From positions 186,001 to 250,000 of the forward strand of contig NZ_FONG01000011.1 in the NCBI RefSeq assembly GCF_900112845.1: a DNA stretch of 64,000 nt, written 5' to 3'. The DNA comes from Actinacidiphila alni (lineage in GTDB: Bacteria; Actinomycetota; Actinomycetes; Streptomycetales; Streptomycetaceae). The position numbers and the translations under genes were made by a program. How positions within the stretch are numbered: the first letter of the stretch is position 1; each line of letters begins with the position of its first letter. This document shows positions 31,876 to 40,685 of this stretch, piece by piece. A model generated the notes under the pieces. That model was not told the DNA's origin and made no database searches. It saw only the letters and a list, made by a program, of their open reading frames with translations.

Positions 31876-32192
31876 TGGCGGACGCCGCCGGCCGTGATCC
31901 CGGTCTCCAGCCGGAACGTACGCGGCTCGCGTGGCGCCGCACCACACTTTCGTGTGCGGTGACCGCTGTGCTGGCCGGGCGGCAGGTCGCCCTCCGGGGC
32001 GGCGGCCTCCTCGCCGCCGTGGCCCTCGCCCTGGTCACGCTCGCCTTCCTCCTCTTCCTGCGGCTCGCCCACCGCCGCATCCAGCTGCTCGACGGCTCTC
32101 CGTCGCCGTCCACGATGCCGCCCCGGTCCGCCGCCGCGGTGGCCGCCTGCACCATGTCGCTCGCGCTGTGCGGCGCCGTCCTCCTCTGGTGA
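31875..32192 (+). CDS. DUF202-family membrane protein, second copy
   Basis: The 105-residue protein has the short DUF202 motif GLQPERTRLAWRRTTLSCAV and three membrane segments. Its ATG (31875) overlaps the stop of the first DUF202 gene, so the pair is translated together and may form a heteromer. YidG/YidH of E. coli are a comparable pair of DUF202 proteins encoded side by side. Function is unknown. It ends the membrane-protein run, and the converging GntR gene begins 75 bp later. Confidence 0.85.
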   Translation: MADAAGRDPGLQPERTRLAWRRTTLSCAVTAVLAGRQVALRGGGLLAAVALALVTLAFLLFLRLAHRRIQLLDGSPSPSTMPPRSAAAVAACTMSLALCGAVLLW

Positions 32193-32266
32193 AGCCCGCT
32201 CCCGCGGAGGGCGGTGCCTGAGGTCGTTGCGGGGCGCGGCCCCTGGTCGGGCGTCCTCTTCCGGGT

Positions 32267-32986
32267 TCAGGGTGCCAGGATGTCCAGCTCGCGCAGGGCG
32301 CCGACGCAGATCTGCCGCATCAGGTCCTCGGCGAGCGGCGCCTCGCGGGCCCGGACGGCCTCGGCGACCCGGACGTGCAGGGTGACGGCGGCCGGGTCGG
32401 GCTCGGTGAACATCACATGGTGCTCGGTGCGGCCGGTGAGAACCTCGGCCACGACATCGCCGAGGCGGGCGAACATCTCGTTGCCCGAGGACTCCAGGAC
32501 GACGCGGTGGAAGGCGATGTCGTGCACGAGATACGCGTCGAGGTCGGCTGCGCGGGCGGCGGCGGCCATCTCGGCGGCGAGCACGGTGAGTTCGCGGCAC
32601 TGCCCGGGCTCTGCCGCGACCGCGGCCAGGCCCGCGGCGACCGGCTCGACGGCGGTGCGCAGCGTGGTCAGGGAGCGCAGCTGGCGGGGCCGGTCGGTGC
32701 CGGCCAGCCGCCAGCGGATGACCGCGGGGTCGAAGACGTTCCACCGTTCTCCCGGCAGCACGATGACGCCGACCCGGCGCCTGGTCTCCACCAGATGCAT
32801 CGCCTCCAGCACCCGGACCGCCTCGCGGACCACGGTGCGCGAGACGCCGTAGCGCGACTCCAGTTCGTCGATGCGCAGAACCGTGCCGGGCGGGTAGGCG
32901 CCGGAGGCGATGGCGGGGCCGAGTTCGGCCAGCACGCGGGCGTGCAGACCTCCGGCGTCGTCCCGCGGAGCTTCCTGCTGAGGCAT
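32267..32986 (-). CDS. FadR-type GntR-family regulator, probable gluconate repressor
   Basis: The 239-residue protein has an N-terminal winged helix (LRIDELESRYGVSRTVVREAVRVLEAMHLVETRRRVGVIV) and an FCD ligand domain (about 95-230) whose metal-binding pattern is seen in DIAFHRVVLESSGNEMF and HVRVAEAVRARE. Its place divergent to gluconate kinase suggests that gluconate or a phosphorylated form releases it. I chose the ATG at 32986 because the longer start (33028/33031) would put the inverted repeat 33010-33032 on top of the start codon; neither has a strong ribosome site. Control of gntK, gntP and perhaps glucarate dehydratase is inferred. Confidence 0.88.
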   Translation of the reverse strand: MPQQEAPRDDAGGLHARVLAELGPAIASGAYPPGTVLRIDELESRYGVSRTVVREAVRVLEAMHLVETRRRVGVIVLPGERWNVFDPAVIRWRLAGTDRPRQLRSLTTLRTAVEPVAAGLAAVAAEPGQCRELTVLAAEMAAAARAADLDAYLVHDIAFHRVVLESSGNEMFARLGDVVAEVLTGRTEHHVMFTEPDPAAVTLHVRVAEAVRAREAPLAEDLMRQICVGALRELDILAP

Positions 32987-33009
32987 GAGGACAGAATATG
33001 CGGCGGATG

Positions 33010-33032
33010 TGTGATGTGACTTTTCCATCACA
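33010..33032. promoter_or_regulatory. Inverted repeat between gntR and gntK, candidate GntR operator
   Basis: TGTGATG-N9-CATCACA is a 7-bp perfect inverted repeat. It lies about 24-46 bp upstream of the regulator start and 70 bp before gntK. Its position between divergent genes makes it the best operator candidate. FadR-type sites are usually shorter, so this needs binding data. Confidence 0.45.
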
Positions 33033-33101
33033 GACTCTTGAATAAGTAGTACCTATAGCGTTGAGTGGCCCCGATCGCTTGTAACAAGGAGGTTCAAGCG
33101 C

Positions 33102-33629
33102 ATGAGCGCCACCGCGCATCCGCCGCAGTCCCCCGTCATCGTCGTCATGGGCGTGTCCGGTTCGGGGAAGTCCACCGTCGGCGGCCTGCTGGCCCACCGG
33201 CTCGGCGTGCCGTACGCGGAGGCCGACGACTTCCACCCGGCGGCCAACATCGCCAAGATGTCGGCCGGCCATCCGCTGGACGACGCCGACCGGGCGCCGT
33301 GGCTGGACGCCATCGCCGACTGGATCGTGGCGCGCGACGGCTGCGGCGGCGTGGTGAGCTGCTCGGCGCTGCGCCGCCGCTACCGGGACCGGCTGCGGGC
33401 CGACGCGCCCGACCTGTTCTTCCTCCACCTGGACGGCCCCCCGGAGCTGATCGCCGCCCGGCTGGCCGCCCGTATGCAGCACTTCATGCCGTCGGGGCTG
33501 CTGCGCTCGCAGTTCGAGGCGCTGGAGCCGCTCGACCCCGACGAGGCGGGCGCCGTCGTGACGATCGAGGGCGGCCCGCAGGAGATCGCGGACCGCGCGC
33601 TCGCCGCCGTACCCGCCGTGCCGCGCTGA
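33102..33629 (+). CDS. gntK: Gluconokinase
   Basis: The 175-residue cytoplasmic enzyme phosphorylates gluconate to 6-phosphogluconate with ATP. It has the Walker A loop VMGVSGSGKSTVGGLLA, the gluconate-site segment EADDFHPAANIAKMSAGHPLDDADRAPWL, and SCSALRRRYRDRLR. The length matches GntK of the P-loop type. The ATG at 33102 follows AAGGAGG by 9 bp. It is followed by the gluconate permease gene on the same strand, 81 bp later, after a C-rich spacer with a repeated cccgtaaccgt. A divergent GntR gene lies upstream. Confidence 0.96.
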   Translation: MSATAHPPQSPVIVVMGVSGSGKSTVGGLLAHRLGVPYAEADDFHPAANIAKMSAGHPLDDADRAPWLDAIADWIVARDGCGGVVSCSALRRRYRDRLRADAPDLFFLHLDGPPELIAARLAARMQHFMPSGLLRSQFEALEPLDPDEAGAVVTIEGGPQEIADRALAAVPAVPR

Positions 33630-33710
33630 CCCCCGTCCCCGTAACCGTCTCCCCGTTCCCGTAACCGTCCCCCCTCCCCCGCTCTGTCCCCCTCCCCCCT
33701 GGAGTTCACC

Positions 33711-35105
33711 GTGTCCGCACTCAGCGTGGAGCTGCTGGCCGCCGATCCGCCCCTGATCGCCGACGCCGGCCACGCCCGGCTGGCACTGGCCGCCCTGGCC
33801 GGCATAGCCGTCATCGTCCTGCTGATCACCCGCTGGAAGGTGCACGCCTTCCTCGCCCTGACCATCGGCTCGGGCGTGCTCGGCTCGGTCGCGGGCGCCC
33901 CGCTGGCCAAGACGATCGCCAGCTACTCGACCGGCCTCGGCTCGACCGTGGCGAGCGTCGGCACCCTGATCGCGCTCGGCGCGATCCTCGGCAAACTGCT
34001 CGCCGACTCCGGCGGCGCCGACCAGATCGTCGACACGATCCTGGAGCGCACCAGCGAGAAGCGGCTGCCGTGGGCGATGGCGCTGATCGCGGGCCTGGTC
34101 GGACTGCCGCTGTTCTTCGAGATCGGCATCGTGATCCTGATCCCGGTGGTGCTGCTGGTCGCAAAGCGCAGCGGTCAGTCGCTGATCCGGCTTGGCATCC
34201 CGGCGCTGGCCGGTCTGTCGGTGATGCACGGTCTGGTGCCGCCGCACCCGGGTCCGCTGGCCGCGATCGGCGCGATCCACGCCGACATGGGCATCACGCT
34301 GGCGCTCGGTGTGCTGGTGGCGATCCCGACGCTGGCGATCGCGGGCCCGCTGTTCGGCCGGGTGGCGGCCGGCTGGGTGGACGTGACGCCGCCGGAGCGG
34401 ATGACGCCGGCGCGCGCCTCGGACGACCTGGAGCGGCGGCCGAGTTTCGCCGCCACCACCTGCACGATGCTGCTGCCGGTCGTGCTGATGCTGGCCAAGG
34501 CGCTGGTCGACGTGATCGTGGACGACCAGGGCAGCCTGACGTACCGGATCTTCGACGTGATCGGTACGCCGCTGGTGGCGCTGCTGGCCGCGGTGGTCGT
34601 GGCGATGTTCACCCTCGGGCGGGCCGCGGGCTTCAGCAAGGAGCGGATCTCCTCGACCGTGGACGCCTCGCTCGGTCCGATCGCGGGCATCCTGCTGATC
34701 GTCGGCGCGGGCGGCGGCTTCAAGCAGACCCTGATCGACTGCGGGGTCGGGCAGATGATCCTCGACTGGTCCAAGGACTGGCACATCTCGGCGCTGCTGC
34801 TGGCCTGGCTGATCGCGGTGCTGATCCGGGTGGCGACCGGTTCCGCGACGGTGGCGATCATCTCGGCGGCGGGCCTGGTGGCGCCGCTCGCGGACGGCAT
34901 GTCGTCCTCGCACACCGCGCTGCTCGTGCTGTCGGTCGGCGCGGGTTCGCTGTTCTTCTCGCACGTCAACGACGCCGGATTCTGGCTGGTGAAGGAGTAC
35001 TTCGGGATGGACGTCCCGCAGACCCTCAAGACCTGGTCGGTGATGGAGACGGTGATCTCGGTGGTGTCGCTGGGCTTTGTGATGCTGCTGTCGCTGGTGC
35101 TGTGA
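33711..35105 (+). CDS. gntP: Gluconate:H+ symporter, GntP family
   Basis: The 464-residue membrane protein has about 12-14 segments with the GntP motifs SVGTLIALGAILGKLLADSGGADQI, GLPLFFEIGIVILIPVV, GLVPPHPGPLAAI and TGSATVAIISAAGLVAP. It imports gluconate or a related sugar acid with protons. It starts with GTG at 33711 after CTGGAG. It lies downstream of gntK and is closed by a repeat and a strong terminator. Together with the repressor and kinase it forms a complete gluconate uptake and activation unit. Confidence 0.95.
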   Translation: MSALSVELLAADPPLIADAGHARLALAALAGIAVIVLLITRWKVHAFLALTIGSGVLGSVAGAPLAKTIASYSTGLGSTVASVGTLIALGAILGKLLADSGGADQIVDTILERTSEKRLPWAMALIAGLVGLPLFFEIGIVILIPVVLLVAKRSGQSLIRLGIPALAGLSVMHGLVPPHPGPLAAIGAIHADMGITLALGVLVAIPTLAIAGPLFGRVAAGWVDVTPPERMTPARASDDLERRPSFAATTCTMLLPVVLMLAKALVDVIVDDQGSLTYRIFDVIGTPLVALLAAVVVAMFTLGRAAGFSKERISSTVDASLGPIAGILLIVGAGGGFKQTLIDCGVGQMILDWSKDWHISALLLAWLIAVLIRVATGSATVAIISAAGLVAPLADGMSSSHTALLVLSVGAGSLFFSHVNDAGFWLVKEYFGMDVPQTLKTWSVMETVISVVSLGFVMLLSLVL

Positions 35106-35112
35106 CGCACCC

Positions 35113-35168
35113 GGAGACGCACGCGGATACGTATCCGGATACGCCCGCGGAGACGCACGCCGATACGT
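35113..35168. repeat. 20-bp direct repeats just after gntP
   Basis: Copies at 35113-35132 and 35149-35168 of ggagacgcacgcggatacgt differ by one base and are 36 bp apart, with cggatacg partial copies between. They begin 8 bp after the gntP stop and run to the terminator. Confidence 0.75.
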
Positions 35169-35170
35169 GA

Positions 35171-35202
35171 CGGGGGCGGCCCGGTGGTCCGGGCCGCCCC
35201 CG
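35171..35202. terminator. Strong terminator between gntP and glucarate dehydratase
   Basis: A perfect 14-bp stem CGGGGGCGGCCCGG / CCGGGCCGCCCCCG with loop TGGT lies between convergent genes. Confidence 0.88.
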
Positions 35203-35224
35203 TGCCGTCAGGCGTACGAGCGGG

Positions 35225-36553
35225 TCACCAGCGGGGCACGGACGGCGTGCGCCACTGCGGGTCCGCCTTGCGCATCGCGGCGGCGTCGTCGCGGTCGCGC
35301 ATCGTGCCGTCGTCGTCCAGCCAGCGCCGGTGCAGCGCCTTGAGCGCGTCCCGGTCCAGTTCGACACCCAGTCCCGGCGCGTCGGAGACGGTCAGGCGCC
35401 CCTCGGTGAAGGCGTGCCGCTCGGTGATGACGTCCTCGGTCTGCCACGGGTAGTGGGAGTCGCAGGCGTAGTCGAGGTTGGGCACGGTGGCCGCGACATG
35501 GGTCATGGCGGCCAGGCTGATGCCGAGGTGGGTGTTGGAGTGCATGGAAAGACCCACCCCGTACGTGCGGCAGATCGCGGCGAGCTGCTGCGTATGGCGC
35601 AGACCGCCCCAGTAGTGGTGGTCGGAGAGCACCACCTGCACGGCGCCCCGGGTGAACGCCTCGGGGATCTCGGCGAAGGTCGTCACGCACATGTTGGTCG
35701 CCAGCGGTACGGAGGTGCCGGCCGCGACCTGGGCCATCCGCTCGGTGGTGCTGGCCGGGTCCTCCAGATACTCCAGGACGTCGCCCAGTTCGCGCGCGAC
35801 CCGCAGCGAGGTCTCCACCGACCAGGCGCCGTTGGGGTCCAGGCGCAGCGGCTTGCCGGGGAAGGCGGCGGCCAGCGCGCGGACGGCGGCGATCTCCTGG
35901 TCGGGCGGGAAGACGCCGCCCTTGAGCTTGAACGAGCCGAAGCCGTACGTGTCGGCGAAGCGGCGGGCCTGGGCGACCACGCCCTCCGGGTCGAGGGCGG
36001 CGCCCCAGTCGTCGGCCTCGCCCTGACCGTCGGGGTGGGCGGCGAAGCGGTAGAAGAGGTAGGCGCTGTAGTCGACGGCGTCGCGGACCTTGCCGCCGAG
36101 CAGTGCGTGCACGGGCAGGCCGAGCGTCTTGCCGAGCGCGTCGAGGCAGGCCACCTCGAAGCCGGAGATGACCGAAAGGCGCAGCTTGTCGGCGGTCTGC
36201 ACACCACGCAGGCCGCCGACGTCGACGGAGTCGGAGACCTCGGCGGGGTCGCCGCAGACCCGCTCGGCGAGGGTGAACAGGCCGTTCAGATCGCTGACCG
36301 CATGGCCGGGGAGCGCCTTCGCCAGCGGCGCGGCCAGGTCGAGATAGCGGGTGTCGCCGTACGTCTCACCCACCCCGGTCGTACCGTCGGCGGTGACGAC
36401 CTCGATGATGAGACGCGGCGTGTAGGGCTGGTGGACACCCTGGGTGTTGAGCAGCGGCGGATCGGCGATGAGGATGGGGGTCAGCCGCACCTCGGCGATG
36501 GCGAGATCAGCCGACTGATCCCCTGTCCGCATATGTGAATTACGTTCACCCAT
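35225..36553 (-). CDS. gudD: Glucarate dehydratase, enolase superfamily
   Basis: The 442-residue enzyme dehydrates D-glucarate to 5-keto-4-deoxyglucarate. It has the family N-terminus VRLTPILIADPPLLNTQGVHQPYTPRL, the KxK acid-base pair in GSFKLKGG, metal ligands in LRLDPNGAWSVE, YLEDPAS and LATNMCVT, and the His-containing GLSMHSNTHLGIS. The length fits GudD. The true start may be the ATG at 36553 or that at 36532; neither has a strong ribosome site. It extends the neighbouring sugar-acid locus and may share the GntR repressor. Downstream enzymes of glucarate breakdown are not in the window. It diverges from the kinase gene at 36695. Confidence 0.93.
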   Translation of the reverse strand: MGERNSHMRTGDQSADLAIAEVRLTPILIADPPLLNTQGVHQPYTPRLIIEVVTADGTTGVGETYGDTRYLDLAAPLAKALPGHAVSDLNGLFTLAERVCGDPAEVSDSVDVGGLRGVQTADKLRLSVISGFEVACLDALGKTLGLPVHALLGGKVRDAVDYSAYLFYRFAAHPDGQGEADDWGAALDPEGVVAQARRFADTYGFGSFKLKGGVFPPDQEIAAVRALAAAFPGKPLRLDPNGAWSVETSLRVARELGDVLEYLEDPASTTERMAQVAAGTSVPLATNMCVTTFAEIPEAFTRGAVQVVLSDHHYWGGLRHTQQLAAICRTYGVGLSMHSNTHLGISLAAMTHVAATVPNLDYACDSHYPWQTEDVITERHAFTEGRLTVSDAPGLGVELDRDALKALHRRWLDDDGTMRDRDDAAAMRKADPQWRTPSVPRW

Positions 36554-36619
36554 AAGTCCAGAGCGTAGGCGTGGCGCCCCCGGCCGTCAACGCGGCCTCC
36601 CGCGAAGCGCTGGACTACA

Positions 36620-36635
36620 TACCGACTGGTCGGTA
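36620..36635. promoter_or_regulatory. TetR-type operator upstream of the kinase/acyl-CoA dehydrogenase pair
   Basis: TACCGACTGGTCGGTA is a 16-bp palindrome with two mismatched central bases, 60 bp before the kinase ATG. Sequences at 40661-40680 and 43211-43230 share the CATAC and GGTCGG parts, suggesting a common regulator. Confidence 0.65.
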
Positions 36636-36694
36636 CGATTTCGGCAGCCGCGACGGTGACGCCACGGACGCCACCACGGTGACGAGGAGAAGGC

Positions 36695-37750
36695 ATGAGT
36701 GAAACCGACAACCCCCCGGGTCTCGACCTCGGCAGGCTGCGGGCGCACCTGGACCGGGAGCGGCCCGGCCTGGTGGGCGGCGACCTGCGGGGCAAGCTCA
36801 TCGAGGGGGGCCGGTCCAACCTCACCTACTGGATCACCGACGGCGGCACCGAATGGGTCGTCCGCAGACCGCCGCTCGGCCACGTCCTGGCCACCGCGCA
36901 CGACATGACGCGCGAGCACCGGGTGATCAGCGCCCTCGCGCCCACCCCGGTGCCGGTGCCCGGCACGGTGCTGCTGTGCGAGGACGGTGAGGTGATCGGC
37001 GCGCCCTTCTACGTCATGGAATTCGTCGAGGGCACTCCTTTCCGCACCGAGGGCCAGCTCAGGGAGCTGGGTCCGGAACGCACCCGCGAGGTGGTGTTCG
37101 CGCTCGTCGACACGCTGGTCGACCTGCACGCGGTGGACCCGGCGGCCGTCGGGCTCGGCGACTTCGGGCGCCCGGACGGCTACCTGGCACGGCAGTTGCG
37201 CCGCTGGGGCAAGCAGCTCGACGCCTCCCGCAGCCGCGAGCTGCCCGGCATCGACGAGCTGCACGCCGCACTCGGCGCCGCGCTGCCGGACTCCCCCGCG
37301 GCCGCCGTCATCCACGGCGACTACAAGCTGGACAACGTGCTGGTGGACACCGCCGACCGGCTCACCGCGGTCCTGGACTGGGAGATGTCCACGCTCGGCG
37401 ACCCGCTCACCGACCTCGGGCTGCTGCTGGTCTACAGCGAGCCGCAGCAGGTCACCGACTTCCCGATCCAGGCGGCGGGCGGCGCGCCCGGCCACCCCTC
37501 GGAGGCCGAACTGCTCCAGCGGTACGCCGAGCGGTCCGGCCGCGACGTGTCGACCGTCGACTGGTACACCGCCTTCGCCTGCTACAAGCTCGCCGTGATC
37601 TCCGAGGGCATCCACTACCGCTTCACCCTCGGCCAGACCATCGGCGCCGGCTTCGACCGGATCGGCGGCATCGTCCCCCACTTCATCGAGCGCGGCCTGG
37701 ACCGGCTCCAGCGGCACGCGCGGCGCACCTCGCCCCGGAAGGAAGGCTGA
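36695..37750 (+). CDS. APH-type kinase, ACAD10/11- and LvaA-like
   Basis: The 351-residue cytoplasmic protein has the aminoglycoside-phosphotransferase fold with Brenner motif VIHGDYKLDNVLVD (catalytic Asp, metal Asn) and VLDWEMSTLGDPLTDLG. These domains are fused to, or encoded beside, ACAD10/11-type dehydrogenases. In the Pseudomonas levulinate pathway the related LvaA phosphorylates 4-hydroxyacyl-CoA. Here an ACAD10/11-type gene begins 6 bp downstream, so a hydroxyacyl-CoA kinase is more likely than a drug-resistance enzyme. The ATG at 36695 follows GAGGAGAAGGC. A TetR-type palindrome (36620-36635) lies upstream. Confidence 0.9.
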   Translation: MSETDNPPGLDLGRLRAHLDRERPGLVGGDLRGKLIEGGRSNLTYWITDGGTEWVVRRPPLGHVLATAHDMTREHRVISALAPTPVPVPGTVLLCEDGEVIGAPFYVMEFVEGTPFRTEGQLRELGPERTREVVFALVDTLVDLHAVDPAAVGLGDFGRPDGYLARQLRRWGKQLDASRSRELPGIDELHAALGAALPDSPAAAVIHGDYKLDNVLVDTADRLTAVLDWEMSTLGDPLTDLGLLLVYSEPQQVTDFPIQAAGGAPGHPSEAELLQRYAERSGRDVSTVDWYTAFACYKLAVISEGIHYRFTLGQTIGAGFDRIGGIVPHFIERGLDRLQRHARRTSPRKEG

Positions 37751-37756
37751 GCAACC

Positions 37757-38977
37757 GTGGAATTCGGCTTCGACACCCGTACCGAGGAGCTGCGGTCGCG
37801 GCTCACCGCCTTCCTCGACGAGCACGTCCACCCCGCCGAGCCCGTCTTCGCCGAGCAGCGGGCCCGCGCGACCGGCGACGACCGGTGGACGGCGCCGCCG
37901 GTCGTGGAGGACCTCAAGGCCGAGGCCAGGCGGCAGGGCCTGTGGAATCTCTTCCTGCCCGGCGAGCACGGCGCGGGACTGACCAATCTCCAGTACGCGC
38001 CGCTGGCCGAACTCACCGGCCGCAGCCCGCACTTGGCGCCGCCCGCGCTCAACTGCGCCGCGCCCGACACCGGGAACATGGAGGTGCTCAGCGAATTCGG
38101 CACCCCCGCCCAGCGCAAGGAGTGGCTGGAGCCGCTGCTGGCCGGGGAGATCAGGTCGGCCTTCGCGATGACCGAGCCGGACGTGGCCTCCTCGGACGCG
38201 ACCAACATCGAGACGCGGATCGTCCGCGACGGCGACTCGTACGTCATCAACGGCCGCAAGTGGTACATCTCCGGGGCGATGAACCCCAAGTGCGCGATCC
38301 TCATCGTGATGGGCAAGACCGACCCGGACGCCGAGCGGCACCGCCAGCAGAGCCAGATCCTGGTGCCGCGCGACACCCCCGGGGTCGAAGTGCGGCGCGG
38401 CATGGAGGTGTTCGGCTTCGACGACGGCGACCACGGCGGCCACGCCGAGGTCGTCTTCCACGACGTGCGGGTGCCGGCCGGGAATCTGATCGGCGAGGAG
38501 GGCGGCGGCTTCGCCATCGCCCAGGCCCGGCTCGGGCCCGGCCGGATCCACCACTGCATGCGGCTGATCGGCATGGCAGAGCGGGCCCTTGAGCTGATGT
38601 GCCGCCGGGCGGCCGGCCGGGTCGCCTTCGGCAAGCCGCTGGCCGCCCAGGGCGTGGTCCAGGAGTGGATCGCCGAAGCGCGCGTGGAGATCGAGCAGTT
38701 GCGGCTGCTGGTGCTCAAGACGGCGTGGCTGATGGACACCGTCGGCAATCGGGGTGCCCACACGGAGATCCAGGCCATCAAGATCGCGACACCCGCCGCC
38801 GTCCAGCGCATCGTGGACCGCGCCATCCAGGTCCACGGCGCCGGCGGCGTCAGCCAGGACTTCCCCCTCGCCCACCTCTGGGCCGCCGCCCGCACCCTGC
38901 GGCTGGCGGACGGCCCTGACGAGGTCCACAAGCGTTCGCTCGCGCGACGCGAACTGAAGAAGTACGGCACGCCGTAA
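37757..38977 (+). CDS. Acyl-CoA dehydrogenase, ACAD10/11 type
   Basis: The 406-residue flavoprotein has [52 protein letters not shown] and the C-terminal [15 protein letters not shown] and [11 protein letters not shown]. The last motif, in place of the YEGTSEIQ of ordinary acyl-CoA dehydrogenases, marks the ACAD10/11 group, whose human members act on 4-hydroxyacyl-CoA via a phosphorylated intermediate. It starts at GTG 37757, 6 bp after the kinase stop, so the two are coupled. Electron acceptor is presumably ETF. Function by context: elimination or isomerisation of the phosphate ester made by the kinase. Confidence 0.92.
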   Translation: MEFGFDTRTEELRSRLTAFLDEHVHPAEPVFAEQRARATGDDRWTAPPVVEDLKAEARRQGLWNLFLPGEHGAGLTNLQYAPLAELTGRSPHLAPPALNCAAPDTGNMEVLSEFGTPAQRKEWLEPLLAGEIRSAFAMTEPDVASSDATNIETRIVRDGDSYVINGRKWYISGAMNPKCAILIVMGKTDPDAERHRQQSQILVPRDTPGVEVRRGMEVFGFDDGDHGGHAEVVFHDVRVPAGNLIGEEGGGFAIAQARLGPGRIHHCMRLIGMAERALELMCRRAAGRVAFGKPLAAQGVVQEWIAEARVEIEQLRLLVLKTAWLMDTVGNRGAHTEIQAIKIATPAAVQRIVDRAIQVHGAGGVSQDFPLAHLWAAARTLRLADGPDEVHKRSLARRELKKYGTP

Positions 38978-39000
38978 GGGGGTTGGCCGCAGGGCGCGGG

Positions 39001-39984
39001 TTACGGCTGGACGACCAGCCGGCCCGTGGTCGTACCGTCGGCGACGCGCTGGACGGCGTCGGAGGCGCCGGAGAGCGGGAGCCGTTCGCTCACGAGGGGG
39101 CGGACGGCCCCGGACTCCGCGAGACGCGACAGTTCGTCGTGGGCGTGCCGGACGGCGACGGGGTCGTGGGTGTTGTACAGACCCCAGTGCAGGCCGAGGA
39201 TGGCGTAATTCTTGACGAGGGCGTGATTGAGCCCGGGGGCGGGCACCGTGCCGCTGGTGAAGCCGACGACGACGATCCGGCCCTCGAAGGCGATGCATTT
39301 GGTGGAGCGGGTGTAGGAGTCGCCGCCGACCGGGTCGTAGACGACGTTGGCGCCGCGTCCGGCAGTGGCCTCCTTGACGACGGCGACGAAATCCTCGCTG
39401 TGCCGGTCCACGACGATGTCGGCGCCCAGTTTCCGCGCCACCTCGGCCTTCTCGGGGCCGCCGACGACACCGATGACGGTGGCGCCCGCGGCCTTGCCGA
39501 GCTGGACGGCGGCGCTGCCGACACCGCCCGCGGCAGCGTGCACGAGCAGCGTCTCGCCGGGCCGCAGCGCGGCCCGCCGGTGCAGGCCGAACCAGCCGGT
39601 CTGGTAGCCGATGTGCAGAGCGGCGGCCTCGGCGTCGTCCAGGGCGGCGGGCGCGGGCAGCACCCCGGCGGCGGGCACGACGGCGTATTCGGCGAAGGCG
39701 CCGCCGGGCAGCGCGGCCGGGGTGATGACGCGGTCGCCGACCGCCGGGCCGGTGGCGCCCTCCCCCGCCGCGACGACCTCGCCGCAGAATTCGACCCCGG
39801 GCGTGAAGGGCAGCGGCGGCCTGATCTGGTACTGGCCGCGGCACAGCATCGCGTCGGGGAAGTTGACGTCGGCGGCGCGTACCCGCAGCAGCACCTCGCC
39901 GGGTCCGGGCTCCGGGGTGGGGACCTCGTCGAGGCGCATCGCCTCGCGCGGCTCACCGTTCTCGTGCACGCGCCATGCCTTCAC
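39001..39984 (-). CDS. NADPH:quinone oxidoreductase, zeta-crystallin type
   Basis: The 327-residue medium-chain reductase lacks zinc ligands. It has PGPGEVLLRVRAADVNFPDAMLCRGQY, VHAAAGGVGSAAVQLGKAAGA (nucleotide loop) and the end VADGTTGRLVVQP. The group reduces quinones or activated double bonds such as acryloyl- or crotonyl-type compounds, using NADPH. It converges on the acyl-CoA dehydrogenase and lies 18 bp downstream of a TetR gene on the same strand, so TetR and reductase are likely one transcript. A role in the neighbouring acyl-CoA pathway is inferred only from context. Confidence 0.92.
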   Translation of the reverse strand: MKAWRVHENGEPREAMRLDEVPTPEPGPGEVLLRVRAADVNFPDAMLCRGQYQIRPPLPFTPGVEFCGEVVAAGEGATGPAVGDRVITPAALPGGAFAEYAVVPAAGVLPAPAALDDAEAAALHIGYQTGWFGLHRRAALRPGETLLVHAAAGGVGSAAVQLGKAAGATVIGVVGGPEKAEVARKLGADIVVDRHSEDFVAVVKEATAGRGANVVYDPVGGDSYTRSTKCIAFEGRIVVVGFTSGTVPAPGLNHALVKNYAILGLHWGLYNTHDPVAVRHAHDELSRLAESGAVRPLVSERLPLSGASDAVQRVADGTTTGRLVVQP

Positions 39985-40002
39985 GTCAAAGCTCCCGGAG
40001 GG

Positions 40003-40611
40003 TCAGGGCCGCCGCACCGAGTGCAGCAGCAGGTCGGAGAATTCGCCGGCGACCTCGTGCGCGGACAGCGGGCCGTCCGCGTGGTACCAGGTGCCGAGGT
40101 GGTGCACCGAGCCGAAGAAGAAGTCGACCACCAGATCGGGCCGCAGGTCCGCGCGGAAGTGACCCGCGGCCTGTCCCTCCTCGATCAGCGAGCGGAACTT
40201 CTCGTGGTAGCGCCGGCGTTCGGCGCGTACCGCCTTCTGCTTCTCGGGGCTGAGCTGGTGGATGGAGCGGAAGAAGATCTTGGTGTCGTCCAGGTTCTGG
40301 ATGCTGGTGACGACGACGTCGGAGGCGGCCTCCGCGAGCCGCTCGGGCACCGGGGTGTCGCGGGCGGCGATCGCGTCCAGGCGTTCGGTCTGCAGCCGCA
40401 GCACCCGGCCGTAGATCTCGTGCAGCAGGTCGTCCTTGGAGCCGAAGTAGTGGTAGAGGGCGCCCTTGGTGACGCCGGCGGCCTCGACGATCTCCTGCAC
40501 GGAGGTCCGGTCGTAGCCGCGTTCGGCGAAGAGCCGGGTGGCCTCGGCGAGCAGTCGCTCGGGTACCGCGGCGGTGCCGCTCTCACCGCCGCCCGTCACA
40601 GTGCGTGCCAT
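40003..40611 (-). CDS. TetR-family regulator of the acyl-CoA module
   Basis: The 202-residue protein has the HTH TSVQEIVEAAGVTKGALYHYFGSKDDLLHEIY and a large C-terminal ligand domain (IHQLSPEKQKAVRAERRRYHEKFRSL). This branch controls fatty-acid and aromatic acyl-CoA genes, usually sensing acyl-CoA. It sits between the quinone oxidoreductase and acyl-CoA ligase genes, on the same strand, and sequences resembling one palindrome occur before itself (40661-40680), the kinase operon (36620) and the SDR/ligase operon (43211). These are probably its operators. The ATG at 40611 is the only good start. Confidence 0.92.
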   Translation of the reverse strand: MARTVTGGGESGTAAVPERLLAEATRLFAERGYDRTSVQEIVEAAGVTKGALYHYFGSKDDLLHEIYGRVLRLQTERLDAIAARDTPVPERLAEAASDVVVTSIQNLDDTKIFFRSIHQLSPEKQKAVRAERRRYHEKFRSLIEEGQAAGHFRADLRPDLVVDFFFGSVHHLGTWYHADGPLSAHEVAGEFSDLLLHSVRRP

Positions 40612-40660
40612 GGCCTGACCTCTTTCCGGAGTTTTCCGTGGTTCCGTACGCGCCGCGGCC

Positions 40661-40680
40661 CATACATTCCGACCGGTATG
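40661..40680. promoter_or_regulatory. Candidate TetR operator upstream of the tetR gene
   Basis: CATACATTCCGACCGGTATG contains the half sites CCGAC and CGGTATG. It resembles the 36620 palindrome in reverse orientation. It is 50 bp upstream of the TetR start. Confidence 0.5.
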
Positions 40681-40685
40681 GAACC

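Noticed and set aside
33010-33032. Longer start for the GntR regulator at 33028 or 33031
   Set aside because: It would place the inverted repeat over the start codon and has no better ribosome site, so the start at 32986 is preferred but not proven.
36695-37750. Aminoglycoside resistance gene
   Set aside because: The Brenner motif is present, but the gene is coupled to an ACAD10/11-type dehydrogenase, which points to acyl-CoA metabolism.
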